42,293 nt of DNA, taken from NCBI RefSeq assembly GCF_007595705.1, contig NZ_NISY01000025.1:1-42293 (forward strand), read 5' to 3'. This document shows, in pieces, positions 1 through 7,599 of this stretch; positions within the stretch are counted from its first letter, which is position 1, and every line of letters begins with the position of its first letter. The stretch is from Streptomyces sp. SAJ15 (lineage in GTDB: Bacteria; Actinomycetota; Actinomycetes; Streptomycetales; Streptomycetaceae). Made by a program: the position numbers and the translations under genes. The notes under the pieces are model-generated. The model made no database searches and was not told where the DNA came from. It worked only from the letters and a program-made list of their open reading frames with translations.

Positions 1-711
1 CCCGATACCGAGCACCACCGGCCCAAGTGGCAGCTCGCTTTGGACATGCTCGACGACCTCGCCGCCGCCGGTCTGCGGCCCGCAGTCCTGGTCGCGGACA
101 CCGGCTACGGCGCGAACGCCGACTTCCGGCGTGGTCTGGACGGACGCGGCCTGGCCTGGATGCTCCAGATCAAGGGCGAGATGACCGCCCATGGTGAAGA
201 GGCGGTGCCATATCAGCCCGACTACGGCGGGCTCGGTCCCCGGCCGCTGCCCCGCTACCGCACCCGCCCGGCGGCCTTGCGCGAGCACGTGCTGGCCGCA
301 GGCCGCGGCAGGGGGCGGACCGTGACCTGGCGCAAGGGCTCGAAAGCGGCGATGAGCTCGCACTTCGTGCTCTTGCGCGTGCGCCTCGCTGGCCGACGGC
401 CCAAGCCCGCCGCCGACGGCACGATCGGTCTGGTCTGGCTGATCGCCCAGTGGCCCGAAGACGAGGCGGAACCGGTGAAGTACTGGATCTCGAACCTGCC
501 GGCCGACCTTCCCGCCACGGACCTCGTCCGTCTGGCGAAAGCCCGCTGGCGGATCGAGCACGACTACCGCGAACTGAAGTCCGCCCTGGGCTTGGACCAC
601 TTCGAGGGCCGTTCATTCATCGGCTGGCACCGGCACGTCACCCTCGTCACCGCCGCCCACCTGTTCCTCACCGAACAGCGGAACAGCCCCAAAGCTCCTG
701 CCAGGGCCTGA
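1..711 (+). CDS. IS701-family transposase, C-terminal part (gene continues from 41706)
   Basis: This is the 3' part of a DDE transposase that moves the surrounding insertion sequence. The reading frame is open from base 1. The segment holds a D-T-G-Y-G-A motif near residue 33 (second catalytic Asp region) and W-R-I-E-H-D-Y-R-E-L-K near residue 182 (catalytic Glu helix), followed by G-W-H-R-H. Bases 1-90 are identical to 42204-42293, and the gene beginning at 41706 runs into this frame without a break, giving about 402 codons, normal for IS701. In the -1 frame an apparently coding tail continues to the TAA at 816-818 (L-T-L-Y-Q-A-L-D-L-L, then a C-P-T-C pair). A CCCCAAA run lies at 687-693. 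Whether both halves come from one copy depends on the topology of the molecule. Confidence 0.9.
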   Translation, partial: PDTEHHRPKWQLALDMLDDLAAAGLRPAVLVADTGYGANADFRRGLDGRGLAWMLQIKGEMTAHGEEAVPYQPDYGGLGPRPLPRYRTRPAALREHVLAAGRGRGRTVTWRKGSKAAMSSHFVLLRVRLAGRRPKPAADGTIGLVWLIAQWPEDEAEPVKYWISNLPADLPATDLVRLAKARWRIEHDYRELKSALGLDHFEGRSFIGWHRHVTLVTAAHLFLTEQRNSPKAPARA

Positions 712-832
712 CCCTCTACCAGGCCCTGGACCTCCTCCAACACCTCATCGCCACCTGGACCGCAACCTGCCCCACCTGCCAGCAGACCGTCCCATGGCAG
801 CCCTACGACACCACCTAACAAAGCACTACTAG
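1..832 (+). mobile_element. IS701-family element 1, right part with right terminal inverted repeat
   Basis: The right end is set by an 18-bp inverted repeat at 811-828, which matches the left end at 41651-41668 with one mismatch. It is followed by the target tetranucleotide CTAG at 829-832. IS701-family elements commonly insert at CTAG-like sites. The same CTAG is also the left boundary of the next element. Confidence 0.85.
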
Positions 833-2237
833 TACTGCAACGGTGCTTGCCGTGACTGCTGGCCAGTTTGGTCGTTGGTTGCGTCATGGGTGGGGAACTT
901 GCTGTTGCCCGGTCGTGGGCTGGTGAATTGAGGGCCTTGCATGAGCGGTTCGTGCACCGTTTCTCCAGGTCAGAGCCGCGGGAGTCGGCTCTTGCCTATA
1001 TGCAGGGGCTGATAGCTCCGCTGGAGCGGAAGAACGGATGGACGCTTGCCGAGGAGGCCGGGCATGCGGGTCCGGACCGGATCCACCGGCTGCTGAACCG
1101 AATCGACTGGAACGCTGATGAGGTCCTCGACGACGTGCGGGACTATGTCGTCGAGCATCTCGGCGACCCGGAAGCGGTGCTGATTGTGGACGACACGGGA
1201 TTCCTGAAGAAGGGAGTCCGCTCGGCTGGGGTCCAGCGGCAGTACTCCGGCACCGCCGGCCGGACGGAGAACTCCCAGATCGGGGTGTTCCTCGCCTATG
1301 CCGGCGGCCGTGGCCGCACCTTGATCGACCGCCGCCTGTATCTGCCCACGTCCTGGACGGATGACCGTGAACGCTGCCGGGCCGCCGGCATCGAGGACAC
1401 GGTCGCCTTCGAGACGAAGGTCGTCACCGCAAGGGCGATGGTCCGCCGGGCCATCGCGGAGAAGATCCCGTTCCGGTGGGTGACCGCGGACGCCGCCTAC
1501 GGCTTCTCCAAAGGTTGGCGGACCGAGCTGGAGCGGGCCGATGTCTTCCACGTCATGGCCACGACCCGGCACGACACCGTCGTCACCCGCTGGGCCATGG
1601 ACCACCCCGTCCACGACCTGTTTCCCGGTCTCCCGAGGCAGAAGTGGAAGCGCCGTTCCAGCGGCGACGGCGCCCACGGGCCACGGGTCTACGACTGGGC
1701 CAGGGTGGAGGTCCGTCCCTGGCACCGCGAAGACCGCCGGCATTGGGTGATCGCCCGCCGCAGCGTGAGCCGGCCGCAGGAGATCTCCTACTACATCGCC
1801 TACTGCCCCGCCGAGACCACACTCGACGAGCTCATCCGTGTCGCCGGCAGCCGGTGGGCAGTGGAGGAATGCTTCCAAAGCGCGAAGCAGGAATGCGGCC
1901 TGGACGACTACCAGGTCCGTCGCTACGACGGCTGGCACCGCCACATGACACTGGCCATGGCCGCCCACGCCTGCCTCACCGTCCTGCGGGCCCGCGAACT
2001 CGACACCGGGAAAGCAGAAACGGATCCTGCGACCTCGTCCCCCTCAGCCTTCCCGAGCTCAGATGCCTGATCCACCGCCTCACCCACCGCCACCCAGCAC
2101 CCGTCGACCACGTGCTGCAGTGGTCACACTGGCGACGCAGACGACAACACCAAGCCCGCATCAGCCACTACAAACGACGCGGCCACACACCACCAGACCC
2201 TGCCAAACCCTCACAGCAAACACCGTTGCAGTACTAG
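829..2237 (+). mobile_element. IS701-family element 2
   Basis: The element is bounded by CTAG at 829-832 and CTAG at 2234-2237. Its ends form an inverted repeat of about 22 bp with two mismatches (833-854 and 2212-2233), beginning TACTGCAACGGTG. It carries one transposase gene. It abuts element 1 in the same orientation, and the two share a single CTAG. Its right flank (CGCCCGCCAGG, 2245-2255) is the reverse complement of the left flank of element 1 (41627-41637). Confidence 0.9.
886..2070 (+). CDS. IS701-family transposase (element 2)
   Basis: DDE transposase of about 394 residues. Visible motifs are the first catalytic Asp in L-I-V-D-D-T-G-F (about residue 104), the second in V-T-A-D-A-A-Y-G (about 201) and the Glu helix W-A-V-E-E-C-F-Q-S-A-K-Q-E-C-G. 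I chose ATG 886; an in-frame TTG at 868 is also possible, and neither has a clear ribosome-binding site. The zero frame ends at 2070 with a Ser/Pro-rich tail. The -1 frame from about 2011 reads a better tail (L-V-P-L-S-L-P-E-L-R, then W-S-H-W-R-R-R-R-Q) and runs to the TAG inside the terminal CTAG (2235-2237). A GGGAAA run at 2008-2013 precedes the switch. It is probably intact. Confidence 0.92.
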   Translation: MGGELAVARSWAGELRALHERFVHRFSRSEPRESALAYMQGLIAPLERKNGWTLAEEAGHAGPDRIHRLLNRIDWNADEVLDDVRDYVVEHLGDPEAVLIVDDTGFLKKGVRSAGVQRQYSGTAGRTENSQIGVFLAYAGGRGRTLIDRRLYLPTSWTDDRERCRAAGIEDTVAFETKVVTARAMVRRAIAEKIPFRWVTADAAYGFSKGWRTELERADVFHVMATTRHDTVVTRWAMDHPVHDLFPGLPRQKWKRRSSGDGAHGPRVYDWARVEVRPWHREDRRHWVIARRSVSRPQEISYYIAYCPAETTLDELIRVAGSRWAVEECFQSAKQECGLDDYQVRRYDGWHRHMTLAMAAHACLTVLRARELDTGKAETDPATSSPSAFPSSDA

Positions 2238-2316
2238 CCCGCGGCGCCCGCCAGGCCGGTGCTCCGGCTCGGCCGCCTGGCCGACCGCTACGAGCGCGGC
2301 GTACCGCTACGCGAGC

Positions 2317-2754
2317 GTGGCCGCGGTGCTCGGCACCAGCATCCTGGACCGCGTCGTGGGCGGCCGGCCCGCGCTGTCGGCGGCCGCGGTGACGGCGCTG
2401 TGCGAGGAGCCGACTCTCGGCCAGCTGCGCGATGCCTTGTCGATCCCGTGCGCCGACCTGCTGATCGCATGCGAGCCCGAGTTGCGAGACCGGCACGAGG
2501 AAGAGCGCCTCGAGCTGCTCCGCGCGGTGGAGGGCGTCATCGAGTGTGCTGCCGAACTCGGCGACGACGTTCCGACGGAAGCGGCTGCCCTATGGGCCGG
2601 GCGGCTCACCGATTTCGACCGCCCGCGCACGGACCCGCTGTACGAAGGCACCCTGCAACGGCTCCTGCGCTACGCCGACCAGCTCCCCAACGAGATCAGC
2701 TGGTACCTGAAGCAGTCCCAGGCGGGCGCACTGCCCCACCAGATCCGCACCTGA
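2317..2754 (+). CDS. hypothetical protein, possibly truncated at its 5' end
   Basis: About 145 residues, predicted mostly helical, soluble and acidic. I do not recognise the family. The frame is open upstream to the IS701 boundary at 2237. If the two IS701 elements were removed and the window ends joined, it would also stay open into DNA at about 41478. The start given is GTG 2317, but the true N-terminus may have been removed or separated by the insertions. Its 3' end overlaps by about 59 bp the convergent degenerate gene on the minus strand. Codon use favours G/C at the third position, supporting real coding. Confidence 0.5.
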   Translation: MAAVLGTSILDRVVGGRPALSAAAVTALCEEPTLGQLRDALSIPCADLLIACEPELRDRHEEERLELLRAVEGVIECAAELGDDVPTEAAALWAGRLTDFDRPRTDPLYEGTLQRLLRYADQLPNEISWYLKQSQAGALPHQIRT

Positions 2755-3289
2755 ACAGCACGAGGTCGGGCCGTCGACGCCCAAACGCGCAGGTTCGCGC
2801 GGCGCCGCTATCCCGCCATTGGGCTCGGTTGCACATCATCCACGGCCGTCCCGGAGAGGAAGGGACTTCGATGTCCTCTATCAATTCGTCCAGCCCCTGG
2901 CGAGCCAGGGGAACGAAGCGTTGCTGACAGCTCTCTACCAGGGCGTTCGTCTCGGCAGCAGTTGACAGATTACGCTCGCGCTGCTCTTCGCTCAGTGGCC
3001 CCTGGCTCATCTGCATCAGGGCCTCAATCGGCGGCACGATATGCCGATCTACGGCTTTCGCATATTCCTCGGCAGCCTGGGCAACTTCTGCCAGCCCTTC
3101 CAACTGAACTGCGTCGGCTGCGCGGCGAGTCGCGCGAACGGCATCGATCGCGGACCCCCGCCTGATGTCATACCGATGCTGGTCGAACGGCTCCAGTGTG
3201 AGCCGCACCAGCTACCAAATGACACCTTGAGCCTCATGGGCAGCGTCCATCAGGCTCTGGTAGCAGCTTGCCTGCGGTCTCTGCGCCAT
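2696..3289 (-). pseudogene. hypothetical helical protein with in-frame TAG
   Basis: An ATG at 3289 opens a frame (M-A-Q-R-P-Q-A-S-C-Y) that meets a TAG at 3214-3212 after 25 codons. The same frame then continues L-V-R-L-T-L-E-P-F-D and reads about 110 residues of helix-rich, coding-like sequence (A-A-E-E-Y-A-K-A-V-D; L-S-E-E-Q-R-E-R-N-L). The part after about 2860 looks less coding and overlaps the convergent gene. I read it as one gene broken by a nonsense mutation; alternatively translation restarts at GTG 3208. It overlaps the end of the small basic gene upstream, so the two were probably translationally coupled in the operon headed by the ArsR-type regulator. The family is unknown. Confidence 0.5.
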
Positions 3290-3405
3290 TTCTGCTGCTT
3301 GGCCCGCAGTTCGCGAAGCTGAGTGCGATCGCGCGCAGCCTGGTCACGTATCTGTTGTCGTTCCAGGGCCTCCTTCCTGCGCCGCTCAGTTCGAGTCGCC
3401 GCCAA
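3250..3405 (-). CDS. small basic coiled-coil-like protein (51 aa)
   Basis: A TTG-started frame encodes a strongly charged, probably helical peptide (R-R-R-K-E-A-L-E-R-Q-Q; L-R-E-L-R-A-K-Q-Q-K-W-R-R-D-R-R). A GGGG run lies upstream within the end of the regulator gene. It starts 5 nt beyond the stop of the ArsR-type gene and overlaps the following gene, which fits a polycistronic unit. I do not recognise it. The start codon is uncertain because the frame stays open upstream inside the regulator gene. Confidence 0.4.
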   Translation of the reverse strand: MAATRTERRRKEALERQQIRDQAARDRTQLRELRAKQQKWRRDRRQAATRA

Positions 3406-3410
3406 CGCTG

Positions 3411-4487
3411 TCAGACCCCAAGTAGCTGACTGTAAGGCTCGGGGCTTGGTTCAGTCGCAGCAGTCGCGGCCGGGACGGGGTCGCCTACAAGGTCCCCGAG
3501 CACTCGCTGACCGCGTTGGTAGAACACGGAATTGCCGATCCGGGCCCGGGTGACCAGCCCGGCCCGGTGGAGCCGGGCGAGGTGGTAGGAGACGGTCGAG
3601 GGGCTCAGGTGGTGGAGCGCGGCGAGCTGCGTGGTGGTGCGCGGCACATCGAGGTCGGCCAGCAGGGTGCAGCGGGTAGGACCGATGACCCTGCCCAGCG
3701 CCTGCTGTGCCGCTCCGTTCGGTAGGGCTTGCGCGGTCTTGGGACTCGTGGGGTAGATGAGGTAGACCGGGCGCTCCCCGCGGGGAGCGACGTTGAGCAG
3801 CCAGTTGTGCGCCAGTGGTGAGGGGAAGAGGACCAAGGGTGTGCCGCCGGGTACCTCGGCGCTGAGTCGGTCGGCCAGCCGGAGGGAACTGGCGCCGTAG
3901 CGAAACGCCTCGTGCAGCGACTCCAGTGTGCTGCCCATGCCGTAGTGGGCGAGAATCCGGGTCCGCAGGGTGATGTCCTGTTCTGCGTGGGCGGCGACGG
4001 CCGACCACCGCCGGGCGAGGCACATGTCCCAGAATGTGCTCATCTCGCGGGCGATTCGCTCGGCGAAGTCCCGCTCGCCGCGGTCCACGGCGTTACGCAC
4101 GGTGCGCAGCGCGGCCGAGGCCGTCGGCGTCTGGTGCGGCTCGGCGCCGAGCAGTCGGCTGATCTGCGGGGCCACGATATGGCTGGGGGCGGTGGCGACG
4201 TGGTGGAGATCCTCGTGCGGATCAGGGGCCCGGCCCGCGGGCGGCGGGGGCGTCAGGAAGACCGGAGCATAGAAGGCCGGAGTGAAGGCGTGGACCAGCT
4301 TTCGTACTGCGGCCAGCAGGTGCAGCCGCTTGCCTTGTAGTACGTCAGTGACCTCGCAGTTCGGCAAGGAGCTGTTGGGCACCGCGTTCGGCCGACACGG
4401 GTGCAGCACCGCACCGGCGTGCATCAGAGGCGAGACCGCGAACCGGGTGGCCGCCAGCGCGTCAGCGCTCAGGGGGATGGTGATCAC
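3411..4487 (-). CDS. ArsR/SmtB-type winged-helix transcriptional regulator with large N-terminal domain
   Basis: The C-terminal 80 residues form an ArsR-type DNA-binding domain (T-T-Q-L-A-A-L-H-H-L-S-P-S-T-V-S-Y-H-L, then L-H-R-A-G-L-V and a wing with F-Y-Q-R). The N-terminal about 280 residues begin I-P-L-S-A-D-A-L-A-A-T-R-F-A-V-S-P, a pattern common in Streptomyces regulators of this architecture (DUF5937-like). I chose GTG 4487 because GGAAGG lies 5 nt upstream and because family members start at this point; an in-frame ATG at 4565 would add 26 residues. No clear Cys metal site is visible, so the signal sensed is unknown. It heads a small operon with the two short genes downstream. Confidence 0.85.
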   Translation of the reverse strand: MITIPLSADALAATRFAVSPLMHAGAVLHPCRPNAVPNSSLPNCEVTDVLQGKRLHLLAAVRKLVHAFTPAFYAPVFLTPPPPAGRAPDPHEDLHHVATAPSHIVAPQISRLLGAEPHQTPTASAALRTVRNAVDRGERDFAERIAREMSTFWDMCLARRWSAVAAHAEQDITLRTRILAHYGMGSTLESLHEAFRYGASSLRLADRLSAEVPGGTPLVLFPSPLAHNWLLNVAPRGERPVYLIYPTSPKTAQALPNGAAQQALGRVIGPTRCTLLADLDVPRTTTQLAALHHLSPSTVSYHLARLHRAGLVTRARIGNSVFYQRGQRVLGDLVGDPVPAATAATEPSPEPYSQLLGV

Positions 4488-4639
4488 GTGCGCCTTCCAT
4501 GTCCCGACTTTCGAAACTGATCGAATTACCTTCTCCCAGGTCTCGTCCACCTGTTTGACTCTCAATTCCGGGCGCCAGCCGTTACCGGCGCCGAGAAGGA
4601 AAAGTGAGCACTGACCGCGCTCCCAGAAGAGGGGAAACT

Positions 4640-5278
4640 ATGACCGCAACAGGCAGCTGGACGCGTAAGGTTGCGGTGACAGCGACGCTGGCCACGGCAG
4701 CCCTCGTTCTGAGCAGTGGCGCCGCTTCGGCCGGGACGACGGGAATCAGCTCGACGGTGGGGGCCAAGGGCGGTAGCGCCACGGCACCTGGCGCCGGAGC
4801 CGAGAGCCGGGACGGCGCCGAGGCGCCCCCGGCGGCTGCCAGCACTGCCGCCAGCGGCTTCACCGCCTCCAGCCCGGCATCAGCTGACGGCTTCGTCACA
4901 TGGAAGAACGCGGCCACCGGCAAGTGCCTGGAGCTCATGCCCGGGTTGAGTAGCGGCGATGTCCAAGCTAGGCCGTGCTACAGCAGCAATCCGTACCAGA
5001 AATGGTACGAGACCCGCCTTGACACTGGAAATTACACTTTGCGGGCTAAGGATAACCGGGGTAGGTGGTGGTGCCTCGACAGCAACAAAGCCGGCAGCGC
5101 GTACGTGAGGAAGTGCGAGGATGGAAATAAAAACCAGATGTGGGCAGAGATAAAGAGGCCCGCCGGCTGGGAGCTCGCAAACGTCGCGACAGTCCGCGCT
5201 CTCGACAGCAACCGCAACGGGTCGGTGTACACAAACTGGTACGAGGGTGATAGGAACAAGTACCAGCACTGGCTGTAG
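4640..5278 (+). CDS. secreted ricin-type beta-trefoil (RICIN/QxW) protein
   Basis: The 212-residue product starts with a Sec signal peptide (basic n-region T-R-K, hydrophobic A-V-T-A-T-L-A-T-A-A-L-V-L, cleavage after A-S-A). A Gly/Ala/Thr-rich linker follows. From about residue 85 there is a carbohydrate-binding trefoil-like domain (N-A-A-T-G-K-C-L-E-L, Q-K-W, W-W-C-L-D-S-N, Q-M-W, A-L-D-S-N-R-N-G-S-V-Y, Q-H-W). ATG 4640 is preferred because GAGGGG precedes it; an upstream ATG at 4604 lacks this. It has no attached enzyme domain and is probably an extracellular lectin-like protein. A terminator hairpin follows at 5352. Confidence 0.85.
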   Translation: MTATGSWTRKVAVTATLATAALVLSSGAASAGTTGISSTVGAKGGSATAPGAGAESRDGAEAPPAAASTAASGFTASSPASADGFVTWKNAATGKCLELMPGLSSGDVQARPCYSSNPYQKWYETRLDTGNYTLRAKDNRGRWWCLDSNKAGSAYVRKCEDGNKNQMWAEIKRPAGWELANVATVRALDSNRNGSVYTNWYEGDRNKYQHWL

Positions 5279-5351
5279 GGGACTGTGTGGCCGCAGCGTG
5301 CGAAGAATCCGTTCTCCTATTTGCTGTGAGGGCTTGAAACAACGAAAGCCT

Positions 5352-5375
5352 CCGCCCATCCAAGTGGATGGGCGG
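5352..5375 (+). terminator. hairpin terminator after the ricin-type gene
   Basis: Perfect 10-bp inverted repeat CCGCCCATCC-AAGT-GGATGGGCGG, 74 bases past the stop codon, with no U tract, as is usual in Streptomyces. It may also serve the convergent small secreted gene ending at 5617. Confidence 0.75.
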
Positions 5376-5616
5376 GGCTTCGTCCGTGCAACTCGATACC
5401 CTGGCCGCCGCCTTCACTGCTCCCGATGCCGTACTGGTGGCATATTCCCGCTAGAGTGCGCTGTGTCCGGCACCGGCCGGCGACGATCCCGAACCTTCCG
5501 GTGTCGCCGACCGGTGGGACATCATTTACGACATTTTCCCAGCGCCGACGAGATCGGCCAGATGAGTTGGATATGCCTTCCATGGACGGGCTAGCTTCTC
5601 ACCCTTGAATGGCGTG

Positions 5617-5895
5617 CTATTTCGAGCTGAGTGAACAAGCCGTCTTGGCGTCAGACCTCTTGACGCCGATGTCCTGTAACGTAAGCTGACACGCCAGCTT
5701 CGCGGGACCACTCCCATTCTCAGCAGCATTGCATGACGCCTTCGCAACAGGCCCGATCACGTAGCCATGATTGCGCAGAAACGTCGTACAGTCGCGGGGG
5801 GTGGCGCTCGCCGGAGGGGAGGTGATGACCACTCCCGCGAAAGCGAATGATGCCACCGCTGCGGACCCAATGAAACCTCTGACTAGTTTTCTCAC
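5617..5895 (-). CDS. small secreted Cys-containing protein
   Basis: The 92-residue product has a Sec signal peptide (M-R-K-L-V-R-G, hydrophobic stretch, cleavage near A-S-A/T-P-R-D-C). The mature part is about 60 residues with four cysteines, likely two disulfides. I do not recognise a named family; similar small secreted proteins are common in Streptomyces. The upstream bases (GTGAGCTCCT on the plus strand, read in reverse) give an AGGAGCTCAC ribosome-binding region directly before the ATG at 5895. It is convergent with the ricin-type gene. Confidence 0.7.
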   Translation of the reverse strand: MRKLVRGFIGSAAVASFAFAGVVITSPPASATPRDCTTFLRNHGYVIGPVAKASCNAAENGSGPAKLACQLTLQDIGVKRSDAKTACSLSSK

Positions 5896-6040
5896 AGTGA
5901 GCTCCTAAGCTTCCGGGATTTGGGAAGTGACTCAGGCTCTGATCTGATTTGAAATCTCTTCAGCAGGGCTGAATTACTCTCACAACGTATAGGTGACTGT
6001 CACAAGACCGGCAGGGGCCAGAGGAGGATTCCTACCCGCC

Positions 6041-6090
6041 AAGCGGCGGAGTGCCCCTCCTACCGTGGTAGGAGGGGCACTCCGCCGCTT
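6041..6090. terminator. perfect 24-bp-arm hairpin in a gene-poor gap
   Basis: Arms 6041-6064 and 6067-6090 are perfectly complementary with a 2-base spacer (GT). Such structures act as intrinsic, often bidirectional, terminators in Streptomyces. It lies between two divergently transcribed genes (5895 leftward, 6396 rightward), so no gene clearly needs it. It may be left from a deleted gene or may insulate the two promoters. The rest of 5896-6395 shows no gene I can support. Confidence 0.6.
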
Positions 6091-6395
6091 GAACCAGTTG
6101 ATGGTGCGTTGGGTTTCGTTTCCTTCGGACATATCGAGCCTGGTTAAAACCGGCAGGGCCTGTAGCCCTTACTGCCTCGGCGGGGTGTCAGTGAGCTTCT
6201 TCGAGTTGGCCACCGATCGGGTGATTACGACTGAGCGCTTCAGTGTCGAGCGGGCGGCTGCAGCGCCCGGTGCCAACAGCTTGGCAAGCCGGGACAAGGG
6301 TCCACTCGAGCTTGCCGGCGTGAACGCCAACCCGACGGCAAGGCCGGTGAGCGACGAGCAAGCTGTTGTCAGCCGCCGGCTCTAAGGTCGGCCCT

Positions 6396-7541
6396 ATGAC
6401 ATCAGACCTGGTCCAGGACTCATGGACTCGCATCGACGCGTGGCTGCGCGAGCACGCGCCCCGCACTTTTGCCACGCTTCGGCCGCCCGCAGGAGACGAG
6501 GAGATCGCAGCAGCACAACAGGAATTGGGGGTCACCTTTCCTCCGGACCTGATCGCTTCACTCCTCCGGCACAACGGGGCGCTGGAGGGACCTGAGGCTT
6601 TCCGGTTCAGCACGGGCGACCGGCTGCTCGGAGTGAGCGGAATCCTCGGGGACACCGGGTTCATGCGCGGCATCAACCAGGGCCTCGACGGGGAGACCGA
6701 GGGCTACTGGCTTCACGACTACGTGAAGTTCGGTTCTTACGACGTGACGTCGGACGGTCTTCTGATGGATTGCCGTACTGGGCGGGACTCCTTCGGCGCC
6801 ATCGGGCGGTTCTTCGACGAGACCGGCACCAGCTTCGGAGAAGCCGACTCGCTGGGTGAGTATCTGGCCGAATTGGCTGGCAAGCTTGAGCGCGGCCAGG
6901 ACGCTGGTGTCGTCACGTTCAACGGCCGGCTGTTCTGGGAGGGGCCTCTGCCTGCCAGGCCGCAGCCCAGTGCCGACGAGCCCCTTCCCGGACCGGATGA
7001 GCAGCTCCCGGAGCTGGACCTGTCCTTCAGTCCCACCGACCTCCTCCATGTGAGCCACCTGGACGGGCATGAGGAACTCGGTGCGTTGATCGCGACCCTG
7101 CCGTATGAGCGGGTGGTCGACGCCGCGCGGAAGCAGCTGCGCAGACTGGCGGTCGAAACGGGCCTGAACAACTACCCGGAGGTCAAGGCAGCCCTGGACG
7201 CTTGGGAGCGCGGCGTGGCCCCGCCACAACCGGACCAGACCGGCCCGCTCGCCTTGCGACTCCGCGCGGTGCTTGCGCAGGCCGACACCGGACGAGAGCG
7301 CACGCGCAGGTGGGCCGCGGAGCAGATAGCGCTCGGGATCTGGGGGTCCCCGTACAGGTCCGTGTGCGACAGCGCAAACATGCGAAGTCACTTCACCCTC
7401 GACTGGCGTGCGGATCTGCATGCGGACCTGGGCCATCCGCCACTGCCACCGATACCTGACGACCGATTTTGGGGGGCGCTGCGCAACCCCGCCATCGACT
7501 CCAGTTGGTACGCGGCTCAGTACACCCAAGATCAGGACTGA
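6396..7541 (+). CDS. SMI1/KNR4 (SUKH) family protein
   Basis: 381 residues. The N-terminal about 180 residues match the SMI1/KNR4 fold: R-P-P-A-G-D-E-E-I-A-A-A-Q-Q-E-L-G, F-P-P-D-L-I-A-S-L-L-R-H-N-G, and a later D-S-F-G-A-I-G-R-F-F region. Family members are often immunity or interaction proteins in bacterial toxin systems. The C-terminal half is a helical region of unknown role. ATG 6396 is chosen because the SMI1 domain begins just after it; an in-frame ATG lies 30 bases upstream. No toxin gene is seen nearby, so the partner is unknown. Confidence 0.8.
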   Translation: MTSDLVQDSWTRIDAWLREHAPRTFATLRPPAGDEEIAAAQQELGVTFPPDLIASLLRHNGALEGPEAFRFSTGDRLLGVSGILGDTGFMRGINQGLDGETEGYWLHDYVKFGSYDVTSDGLLMDCRTGRDSFGAIGRFFDETGTSFGEADSLGEYLAELAGKLERGQDAGVVTFNGRLFWEGPLPARPQPSADEPLPGPDEQLPELDLSFSPTDLLHVSHLDGHEELGALIATLPYERVVDAARKQLRRLAVETGLNNYPEVKAALDAWERGVAPPQPDQTGPLALRLRAVLAQADTGRERTRRWAAEQIALGIWGSPYRSVCDSANMRSHFTLDWRADLHADLGHPPLPPIPDDRFWGALRNPAIDSSWYAAQYTQDQD

Positions 7542-7599
7542 CCCCAGGGTTTCGGTTCCGCGTGAGCGCTTCATGTGACGGTTATCGCCAGACGAAGCG

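Noticed and set aside
970..1968. Long minus-strand open frame opposite the element 2 transposase
   Set aside because: Its composition (Gly, Ala, Val, Asp rich) is the shadow of a high-GC gene, while the plus strand has all transposase motifs.
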